From Anaerolineales bacterium (GTDB taxonomy: Bacteria; Chloroflexota; Anaerolineae; Anaerolineales; E44-bin32): a stretch of 40,296 bases of DNA. This document shows positions 22,056 through 28,965 of this stretch, piece by piece (the stretch's first letter is position 1; every line of letters begins with the position of its first letter). The notes below the pieces were generated by a model. The model was not told where the DNA came from and made no database searches. It worked only from the letters and a program-made list of their open reading frames with translations. The stretch covers positions 1-40,296 of the forward strand of contig JAGLGG010000102.1 of assembly GCA_023144145.1 (NCBI GenBank), in the 5' to 3' direction. The translations under genes were made by a program, and so were the position numbers.

Positions 22056-22631
22056 TCAATCCCTTGGCACTTCGTGATGCGTTCGGCATCTTGCTTCGTA
22101 GAGTTCGCTCGCACCCACGACAACGATTGGATCATCATATCGAGCAGGTTTCCCATCAATCAAGCGCTGTGTGCGTGATGCAAGACCACCACAGACCATG
22201 CAAATTGCATTTACCTTAAACACCCGCTCCGCGCGTGCCATAAGTATCGGCATTGGACCAAATGGTTCTCCTCGAAAGTCTGTGTCCAAACCACCGATGA
22301 TTACACGCAACCCTCGATTTGCCAGGGCTTCAGCTACTTCAGAAACCTGCGCGTCAAAAAATTGAGCTTCATCGATCGCGACCACAGTAGTATCATCGTC
22401 AATCAGAGGAAGAATTTCCGCCGAAGATGAAACCGGCGTGGCTTTGAATTGCGTACCGGCGTGAGATGTAACCTCTGATACAGAAAATCGATTGTCGATT
22501 ACTGGTTTAAATACTTGGATTTTTTGACGCGCAATTTCTGCACGTCGTAATCGTCGAATTAACTCATCTGTCTTTCCACTGAACATTGACCCTGTGATGA
22601 CCTCGATCTGACCGGTCTCATGGCGCATCAT
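22056..22631 (-). CDS. tdk: Thymidine kinase
   Basis: A 191-aa type II thymidine kinase that phosphorylates thymidine to dTMP with ATP. The P-loop GSMFSGKT is at residues 14-21 and VAIDEAQFFD is the Walker B/catalytic Glu region. GGLDTDFRGEPFG is the conserved lasso precursor. A structural zinc site is formed by CMVCGG and the late CRTHH. VVGASELYEARCR closes the nucleoside pocket. AGGAGGG lies just upstream of two adjacent ATG codons (22631 and 22628); either may be used. First gene of the tdk-hpt-cca operon. Confidence 0.97.
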   Translation of the reverse strand: MMRHETGQIEVITGSMFSGKTDELIRRLRRAEIARQKIQVFKPVIDNRFSVSEVTSHAGTQFKATPVSSSAEILPLIDDDTTVVAIDEAQFFDAQVSEVAEALANRGLRVIIGGLDTDFRGEPFGPMPILMARAERVFKVNAICMVCGGLASRTQRLIDGKPARYDDPIVVVGASELYEARCRTHHEVPRD

Positions 22632-22772
22632 GTCCCTCCTACTTATTATTTCTAATTTACTGGGTCAACGGTCACCTTCCACAGTGTACACCACACTCTC
22701 TTCGAGGCAAGCCAATCACAGAATTGTGCGCCATCCTTCATGTATGGGACATCTTGGCACAAATAAGAAAGA

Positions 22773-22807
22773 GGTTGTTTGGAGCAGACCTGCTGCCTTC
22801 AACAACC
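22773..22807 (-). terminator. Terminator of the rplU-rpmA-rpmE operon
   Basis: GGTTGTT (22773-22779) pairs perfectly with AACAACC (22801-22807), with an inner AGCA/TGCT stem. On the minus strand the hairpin is followed by TCTTTCTTATTT. It lies 54 nt beyond the rpmE stop. The T-tract is interrupted, so confidence is moderate. Confidence 0.55.
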
Positions 22808-22860
22808 CCTTCATCATTTGATGAATTTATGGTTCTTAAACCTATCCCGAAGTTTCCTTA

Positions 22861-23334
22861 TTATGAAGCGATTTCTGCTTCCGCTTCGGGCAACAAAAAT
22901 CCCTGCGATTTCATGCGGCGCTTTAAATCAGCAAGGCTTTTTCTTCCAAAACCATCGATCGCCAGTAACTTTTCATCACCATCAACCAGAAATTCCAGCA
23001 CCTGACCTACATTTTCGACACCCGCTTTGCTTAATGCAGATAATGCTCTTTTCCCGAGATCAAGTTCAGAAACTAAAATATCAGGTGAGGTGAGATCGGC
23101 GATACGCTCATCCTTCTCTTTTATATAATCTTCACGTGCTTGAAGTTTTTTATAGAAGCGATCGACTTGTCCTTCCGTGTCGACGATGCGCTGCTCACCA
23201 GTATAGAATGGGTGACATTCAGAACACACATCCGTATGGATTAGCTCGACCGTCGAACCAGTCACCCAGTTGTTGCCGCAAACACAAACAACCTTCGCTT
23301 CAGAATAAAATTTCGGCTGAATAGCCTCTTTCAT
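22861..23334 (-). CDS. rpmE: Ribosomal protein L31 fused to an RNA polymerase alpha-CTD-like domain
   Basis: A 157-aa protein, about twice the usual L31 length. Residues 1-65 are a zinc-type L31: MKEAIQPKFYSEAKVVCVCG, then DVCSECHPFYTG, with Cys 17, 19, 37 and 40, ending VDRFYKKLQ. A charged helical linker (66-82) leads to residues 86-146. These read SELDLGKRALSALSKAGVEN ... LLAIDGFGRKSLADLKRRM ... GF. This follows the alpha subunit C-terminal domain of E. coli (LELTVRSANCLK ... LLKTPNLGKKSLTEI). R96, G130, K132 and S133 sit at the positions of R265, G296, K298 and S299, which contact DNA; N268 is replaced by S99. The start at 23334 has AAGGA upstream. Third gene after rplU and rpmA. The L31 identity is certain; the domain call is by eye. 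Confidence 0.93.
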   Translation of the reverse strand: MKEAIQPKFYSEAKVVCVCGNNWVTGSTVELIHTDVCSECHPFYTGEQRIVDTEGQVDRFYKKLQAREDYIKEKDERIADLTSPDILVSELDLGKRALSALSKAGVENVGQVLEFLVDGDEKLLAIDGFGRKSLADLKRRMKSQGFLLPEAEAEIAS

Positions 23335-23426
23335 CCTACCAATTCCTTTCGTCAACTTTGGGTCTGAACTCTCGGATTGAAACCCAGAATTCGTTCGACC
23401 TTCGTTGAATTCAAAGGGCTTTAGTT

Positions 23427-23690
23427 TCAAGCTTCTCCTGAGGTGATCACGTTCACACGTTTTCGTCCACCGCGTGCGAAATCGAACATGACAACACCCT
23501 CGACGGTTGCAAAGAGCGTGAAATCCTTACCTTTGCCCACATTTAATCCTGGGTGGATTTTCGTGCCCCTTTGGCGCACAAGAATATTGCCGGAGAGCAC
23601 ATGCTCACCACCATATTTCTTTACGCCCAGGCGTTTTGATTTGCTATCGCGACCATTCCTACTGGAACCGCCACCTTTCTTGTGTGCCAT
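23427..23690 (-). CDS. rpmA: 50S ribosomal protein L27
   Basis: An 87-aa L27 protein, whose N-terminal tail reaches the peptidyl-transferase centre. MAHKKGGGSSRNGRDSKSKR is the diagnostic start, followed by LGVKKYGGEHVLSGNILVRQ and GTKIHPGLNVGKGKDFTLFA. No cleavable Firmicutes-type N-terminal extension is present. AGGAGG lies 5 nt before the ATG. It sits 20 nt after rplU and before rpmE in one leftward operon. Confidence 0.98.
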   Translation of the reverse strand: MAHKKGGGSSRNGRDSKSKRLGVKKYGGEHVLSGNILVRQRGTKIHPGLNVGKGKDFTLFATVEGVVMFDFARGGRKRVNVITSGEA

Positions 23691-23710
23691 TAAGCCCTCC
23701 TACCCCGTCC

Positions 23711-24196
23711 CTAAGAACTGGTCTCTGATTTCTTGGTACTTGGTTTTTTCGCAGTGGTAGACTTCTTCCTCGCACTTGATGCCGCAGCCTTAGCAGATGT
23801 AGATTTTGCAGAAGCTTGAGTCACCTTTTTCTTATCTGGCGGCGCCTTCTCCTCACTCTGCTCTGCTTTCTTTCTGGGACGAGCAACAGAAATTTTATCG
23901 ATCTGTACTTTGGTGTACCGTTGACGATGTCCAATCCGACGCCGGTAACGCTCCCGTGTTTTGTACTTGAATACTAAGATCTTAGGTGCTTTGAATTGGG
24001 ATACTACCTTCCCCTTAACACTCGCCCCTTTAATTGTAGGAGTGCCGACTGTGACCTTAGAGTCCTGCACCAAAAGCAAGACATCTTTCCATTGAACTGA
24101 ATCACCTTCAGCTTGAGGAAGGCGATCCACATCAATGGTTTCACCCTCTCTTGCGACGTATTGCTTTCCTCCGGCTTCTATAATTGCGTAGTTCAT
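23711..24196 (-). CDS. rplU: 50S ribosomal protein L21 with lysine-rich C-terminal tail
   Basis: A 161-aa protein. Residues 1-103 are a normal L21 (MNYAIIEAGGKQYVAREGET ... ILVFKYKTRERYRRRIGHRQ ... TKVQIDKISV). Residues 104-161 form a low-complexity tail rich in Lys, Ala and Ser (for example KSTSAKAAASSARKKSTTAK). The tail resembles eukaryotic histone H1 tails and tails seen on ribosomal and DNA-binding proteins of some other bacteria; it should be disordered and bind RNA or DNA. First gene of the rplU-rpmA-rpmE operon, with a perfect-consensus promoter and a leader of about 100 nt with a GC-rich hairpin. The ATG has a weak GGAGAA upstream. Confidence 0.96.
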   Translation of the reverse strand: MNYAIIEAGGKQYVAREGETIDVDRLPQAEGDSVQWKDVLLLVQDSKVTVGTPTIKGASVKGKVVSQFKAPKILVFKYKTRERYRRRIGHRQRYTKVQIDKISVARPRKKAEQSEEKAPPDKKKVTQASAKSTSAKAAASSARKKSTTAKKPSTKKSETSS

Positions 24197-24332
24197 TTTT
24201 TCTCCAACTTCACTTCACCAGTGCACTCGCGATATACGCCAGCCGCCGGGGAAGATGGGGATTCACAGACCCGCCCCAGCCTGAGGGCGGGGCAGGTTGA
24301 AAAATTATACTCGTGCCATATTATGCTGTCAA
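24197..24332 (-). promoter_or_regulatory. Consensus promoter and structured leader of rplU
   Basis: On the minus strand TTGACA (24332-24327), a 17-bp spacer and TATAAT (24309-24304) form a perfect promoter. Transcription should start near 24297. The roughly 100-nt leader opens with a GC hairpin (CCCGCCC at 24270-24276 with GGGCGGG at 24285-24291). L21 operons of other bacteria have autoregulatory leaders, so this is a candidate site for feedback control. That is inference. Confidence 0.8.
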
Positions 24333-24423
24333 TGTACGAACTTTACAGTCGTTCCGACATAAATTTCTACGGATATTTCATCCTGGCAGATGGTATGCAA
24401 GTGTAATCTGAGCCGGCATGTTT

Positions 24424-24481
24424 CACTTGCACCAGTGCAGTTGCGAAGCAAGTGCATTCTGTGCAGGCGTTCTTTGCCTGC
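24424..24481 (-). terminator. Tandem hairpins after rpoC
   Basis: Right after the rpoC stop the minus strand folds into GCAGGC/GCCTGC (24463-24481, 7-nt loop) and then CACTTGC/GCAAGTG (24424-24454). Neither is followed by a T-run, so they may slow or stabilise rather than terminate by themselves. rplU has its own promoter 90 bp further on. Confidence 0.45.
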
Positions 24482-24487
24482 TCAGAC

Positions 24488-27400
24488 CTAATCCGCAGCA
24501 ACAGCCTCTAAATCGATTTCCATTTCCTCGAGGTCTGGTTCTCCATCGAGGCGGTCATCGTGAAGCACAACATCCTCCCCTGGGAAACCAGTTCCCGCAG
24601 GGATCAGCTTACCGATGATAACGTTTTCCTTCAAACCACGCAGATAATCAACTTTCCCTTCAATTGCCGCTCCTGCCAATACCTTAATTGTATGTTGGAA
24701 GGAAGAGGCAGAAAGGAAGGACTCAGTGTTGAGCGATGCTTTCGTTACACCCAGAAGGATTTGTGTCGCTTTGGCCGGCATCTTTCCCTCAGCGAGAAGT
24801 CGTTCATTGATCTCTTTCAGATACAGGCGATCGAGCATGTCACCAGGCAGCAAATCGCTGTCTCCAGCGGCAGTAATCTGGATCTTCGACAGCATTTTGC
24901 TAATGATCACATCAAAGTGTTTATCGTTAATGTTCTGACCCTGTGATCGATAGACCTTCTGGACTTCGGTTAATAGGTAGATTTCACACTCTTCCCGACC
25001 TTTGATTCGTAGAATCCTATGTGGATTTAGCGAACCCTCCGTCAGGCGTTGACCAGCTTCTATTCGCTCGCCTTCTTTGACAAGTAACCTAGCGCTGGCT
25101 GGAATATCGTACTCTTCCTCATCAAGCTGGTCATGCGCGACAACGACTCTACGTTCCTTCACACTCACTCGACCTCCGTGAGTTGCAATGATCTTTGAGT
25201 CTCCGCGCGTGCCGATGATTACACCCTCTTCAATCTCTGATGCATCTTCAACTTTTAGCGACCAGTTGCCGGGAACGTGATATTCATCTTTGACCAGACG
25301 ACTATCAATCACTCGGACTACACGTTGTCCATCCGGTGTATCTGGCATCATTACTTGAACAGTGCCAGCAATCTCCGAAGTGATTGCCTCTCCCTTGGGT
25401 TTCTTTCTGGCTTCAAACAACTCCTCGACCCTTGGAAGACCTGTAGTGATATCACCGCCAGCGGCGACACCCCCAGTGTGGAAAGTTCTCAGTGTAAGCT
25501 GTGTTCCTGGTTCTCCGATTGACTGGGCCGCGACGATGCCTACGGCGGAACCCAATTGCACTGGGTTGCCGCGTCCAAGATCCAATCCGTAGCACTTTAC
25601 ACAGAGGCCAAAGCGAAGTTCGCAAGTCAACGGTGAACGGACGAATATTTCCTGAACATTGCTAAGTTCGAGTTCTTCAGCCAGCTCTCTCTTGATAAGG
25701 TCGCCTTTCTTAGCAACCACTTCCCCAGTTTCAGGATCTGAAACTCTTTGGGCAATATAACGACCAAACACGCGGGATTGAAAATCCTGGTCCGCGACAT
25801 TGCTAGAGCGGCGGATCCATTGTCCTTGATCAGTCTCACAATCGTCAGAATTTATGATCACATCCTGAGCGACATCGACCAATCTACGCGTCAAATATCC
25901 AGCATCCGCCGTACGCAGGGCTGTATCCGTAAGACCTTTACGTGCTCCGTGGGTTGAGATGAAATATTCCAGTGTGGTTAATCCATCTCGGAAGCTAGAA
26001 CGAATTGGAAGTGGAATAATGCGTCCGGCTGGGTCGGCCATTAATCCACGCATTCCAGCCAACTGAGAGATCGGTCCAAAACCACCCTTGGTCGCACCGG
26101 AAATCGCCATCGAGCTCAAATTTCCCGTTGGATCCATGTGCAAACGGACTTCCGTGGCAATGTTCTTGGTCGTCTCCTGCCAGAGATCAATGATCCGCTC
26201 TTTTTGCTCTTGTTCGGTTAGCAAGCCGCGCTGATAATCTTCACGAACAGCTTCTGCAGCTTCAAGCGTTTTTGAGACGATTTCGTGTTTTGTCGGGGGA
26301 ACTGAAATGTCCGAAATCGCAATCGTTGTTCCGGATCGCGTCGCAAAAACAAAACCGATATCCTTGATGGCATCCACGACTGCAGGAGTACCCTCTTCAC
26401 GTAATAGATGGTAAATTTCTCCGACCAATTCTTGGATTTCACCTTTGTCTAGCGTTCGGTTCACGAATTGCAATTCATGTGGGAGCACTCGATTAAACAA
26501 TGCTCTTCCCACCGTCGTCTCAATGACCTTCATTTCCGGCTCGTCCAGACGTTCATTTTCCTCGTTGTACCAGGTTAGACTCTCCAACCTAATAGGTGTA
26601 TGGACCTCCACCTGACCCAGATTGAAGACCATCTCAACTTCATCCATATCAGAAAATGCTCGTAGTTTCTTTTTCTTCACCTTTCCATCAAATGACATCG
26701 TAAGATAATAAACGCCCAAAACCATATCCTTGGTGGGGCCAACAACTGGTTCACCATCTGCAGGTTTCAGGAGGTTTTTGGTTGAAAGCATTAACTCACG
26801 TGCCTCACGAACCGCATTTTCAGAGAGCGGGACATGTACCGACATTTGATCCCCATCAAAGTCAGCGTTGAACGCTGAACATACGAGGGGATGTAGATGA
26901 ATGGCCTTGCCCTCGACCAGAACGGGTTCGAAGGCTTGAATGCCAAGACGGTGGAGAGTGGGAGCGCGGTTTAAGAGCACTGGACGATCTAATATTACCT
27001 CTTCCAATACCTCCCAAACCTCCGGTCGTTGGCGCTCAATAATGCGCTTCGCACCTTTTACATTGGCAGCATAGTTGTATGCAACCAGTTTAGAGATTAC
27101 GAAAGGTCGATAAAGCTCTAAAGCCATGTCTTTCGGCAATCCACATTGATCGAGTTTTAGACCCGGACCAATAACGATGACCGAGCGTCCGGAATAATCC
27201 ACTCGCTTTCCAAGAAGGTTTCTCCGGAAACGCCCTTTCTTTCCCTTTAGCATGTCGCTAAGTGATTTCAACTCTCTTCGCCCACGCCTTGAAAGAGCTT
27301 TGCCGCGCTGCGCGTTGTCGATCAAAGAATCTACAGCTTCTTGGAGCATACGCTTTTCGTTGCGGATGATGACGTCCGGTGCGCCTAGCTCGACCAACCT

Positions 27401-28741
27401 CTTGAGTCTGTTATTTCGGTTGATCACACGACGATAAAGGTCATTCAGGTCTGAGGTGGCAAAGCGACCACCATCGAGTTGAACCATGGGTCGAAGATCG
27501 GGCGGAATGACCGGAAGGACTGTCAGGATCATCCACTCAGGAATATTATCCGACCGACGGAATGCTTCAACAACCTTCAAACGTTTGGTCGCCTTCTTCT
27601 TACGCTGCTTGCTTCGAGTTGTACGTGCTTCTTCCCACAAATCCTCAGCAAGCTGATCGAGATCCAATTTCTGCAGGATCTCATAGAAAGCTTCCGCCCC
27701 CATGTCAGCCCGAAAAACTTGACCCCATTTGGTCTTCAACTCCCGATAATTTGACTCACCCAGAAACATCAGTTTTTCGATCCCCATCAACTCTTCACGA
27801 TCCTGGTTCATGCTCTCGAGTGATGCTTCGTATGTTTCATCGGGTGTTTCACTGAGCTTGGCCAATTCCGCCTCAGCCTGAGCCTGGGCCACCTCAATTT
27901 TTGCTTCCAGGCTTGCCATTTCTTGATCGCGTCGATCCTTCAGGCCAGCCTCTATCTCATCGAGGTGGCCCTTTACTGCTTTTTGGACGCGTTTTATGTG
28001 TTCATTCTTGATGGTTTCGCCTTTGTCAGCAATTAAGGTATCAAGTTCCTTTAAATAAATTGGGACCCTGATGCTCTTGCCAAGCTTATTGCTCAGGTCA
28101 CGTTCGAGTCGTTGACCCTCTTGAATTACTGGAGCAATTTTTGTGGCGACCTCTTCATCAAACTCTTCATTTACTTTTCGCACCTTGTCTTCTAGCTCTT
28201 GGAGAACACCTTCATGGCTTACTTTAAGCTCTTCCAGCTGATTCTCCAGGCTTTTTACATGCTCATTTTCGAAGTTAGTTACATCATCTTCAAGGTTCTT
28301 TAATGCCTTGCGACGTGCCTCTTCGTCTACGTGAGTCACAATATATTGGGCGAAATAGAGAACTCTGTCGAGGTTCCGGCGAGAGATATCGAGCAATAGA
28401 CCCAAGTAGGATGGTACTCGCCGTGTGTACCACACATGGGCTACAGGCGCGGAAAGAATGATGTGACCCATCCGCTCTCTTCGCACTGCTGAACGGGTGA
28501 CCTCAACTCCGCACTTCTCACAAGTTATTCCCTTAAAGCGGATATTTTTATATTTCCCACAGTAACATTGCCAATCTTTAGTTGGTCCAAAGATTGCTTC
28601 GCAGAACAAACCATCTTTTTCGGGTCGTAATCTCCTATAGTTGATCGTCTCCGGTTTCAACACCTCGCCATAAGACCAACTCAATATTGTTTCAGGCGAT
28701 GCCAGACTAATTTTTAACGCTCTAAACCCTTTGGCTTGCAC
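24488..28741 (-). CDS. rpoC: DNA-directed RNA polymerase subunit beta'
   Basis: A 1417-aa beta' subunit. The N-terminal zinc ribbon has C59, C61, C74 and C77 (CYCGKYKN ... CEKCG). The active-site Mg loop is AFNADFDGDQM with NADFDGDQM at 625-633. LLNRAPTLHRLGIQAF and the RRNLLGKRVDYSGRSV switch region precede it. The second zinc site is C968, C1040, C1047 and C1050. The bridge/trigger region contains GEPGTQLTLRTFHTGG. An insertion of about 200 residues at 140-335 is a very charged, Glu/Lys-rich coiled coil absent from E. coli beta' at that place. The start is GTG with GGGAGG 7 nt upstream. rpoB is not upstream; a sensor-kinase gene is there instead. The gene has its own consensus promoter and precedes the rplU operon. 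Confidence 0.98.
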   Translation of the reverse strand: MQAKGFRALKISLASPETILSWSYGEVLKPETINYRRLRPEKDGLFCEAIFGPTKDWQCYCGKYKNIRFKGITCEKCGVEVTRSAVRRERMGHIILSAPVAHVWYTRRVPSYLGLLLDISRRNLDRVLYFAQYIVTHVDEEARRKALKNLEDDVTNFENEHVKSLENQLEELKVSHEGVLQELEDKVRKVNEEFDEEVATKIAPVIQEGQRLERDLSNKLGKSIRVPIYLKELDTLIADKGETIKNEHIKRVQKAVKGHLDEIEAGLKDRRDQEMASLEAKIEVAQAQAEAELAKLSETPDETYEASLESMNQDREELMGIEKLMFLGESNYRELKTKWGQVFRADMGAEAFYEILQKLDLDQLAEDLWEEARTTRSKQRKKKATKRLKVVEAFRRSDNIPEWMILTVLPVIPPDLRPMVQLDGGRFATSDLNDLYRRVINRNNRLKRLVELGAPDVIIRNEKRMLQEAVDSLIDNAQRGKALSRRGRRELKSLSDMLKGKKGRFRRNLLGKRVDYSGRSVIVIGPGLKLDQCGLPKDMALELYRPFVISKLVAYNYAANVKGAKRIIERQRPEVWEVLEEVILDRPVLLNRAPTLHRLGIQAFEPVLVEGKAIHLHPLVCSAFNADFDGDQMSVHVPLSENAVREARELMLSTKNLLKPADGEPVVGPTKDMVLGVYYLTMSFDGKVKKKKLRAFSDMDEVEMVFNLGQVEVHTPIRLESLTWYNEENERLDEPEMKVIETTVGRALFNRVLPHELQFVNRTLDKGEIQELVGEIYHLLREEGTPAVVDAIKDIGFVFATRSGTTIAISDISVPPTKHEIVSKTLEAAEAVREDYQRGLLTEQEQKERIIDLWQETTKNIATEVRLHMDPTGNLSSMAISGATKGGFGPISQLAGMRGLMADPAGRIIPLPIRSSFRDGLTTLEYFISTHGARKGLTDTALRTADAGYLTRRLVDVAQDVIINSDDCETDQGQWIRRSSNVADQDFQSRVFGRYIAQRVSDPETGEVVAKKGDLIKRELAEELELSNVQEIFVRSPLTCELRFGLCVKCYGLDLGRGNPVQLGSAVGIVAAQSIGEPGTQLTLRTFHTGGVAAGGDITTGLPRVEELFEARKKPKGEAITSEIAGTVQVMMPDTPDGQRVVRVIDSRLVKDEYHVPGNWSLKVEDASEIEEGVIIGTRGDSKIIATHGGRVSVKERRVVVAHDQLDEEEYDIPASARLLVKEGERIEAGQRLTEGSLNPHRILRIKGREECEIYLLTEVQKVYRSQGQNINDKHFDVIISKMLSKIQITAAGDSDLLPGDMLDRLYLKEINERLLAEGKMPAKATQILLGVTKASLNTESFLSASSFQHTIKVLAGAAIEGKVDYLRGLKENVIIGKLIPAGTGFPGEDVVLHDDRLDGEPDLEEMEIDLEAVAAD

Positions 28742-28899
28742 CCAGGTTCCTCCCGATAGAAAAAATTTTATATATTACCTTAAATTAAAAATGGAACAAA
28801 CGTGCTATAGGGTAAACCAACAAGAACTAGCGCATGAGATCAACATTTCCTCAAGCGCTCCTGCTCGCGCCAACCAATTTATTGTACGCATTCAGGTAA

Positions 28900-28927
28900 A
28901 TTATACGTAATTTGGTCCAATTGTCAA
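28900..28927 (-). promoter_or_regulatory. Consensus sigma-70 promoter of rpoC
   Basis: On the minus strand TTGACA (28927-28922), a 16-bp spacer and TATAAT (28905-28900) match both consensus boxes. The leader to the GTG at 28741 is about 150 nt, with a GCGC-rich dyad near 28855-28870 and an AT-rich stretch before the ribosome site. The long leader leaves room for regulation such as antitermination or feedback. Confidence 0.85.
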
Positions 28928-28965
28928 GGATAGGCACAAGAGCTCGTGATTCATGTGTCCGCACT

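Noticed and set aside
23335..23430. A 32-residue N-terminal extension of L31.
   Set aside because: The residues have no similarity to L31 and the ATG at 23334 begins the conserved MKEAIQPKFY; the upstream part is the rpmA-rpmE spacer.
24560..28000. Many plus-strand reading frames of 60-130 codons opposite rpoC.
   Set aside because: They lack ribosome sites and family features, and lie entirely antisense to a certain gene.
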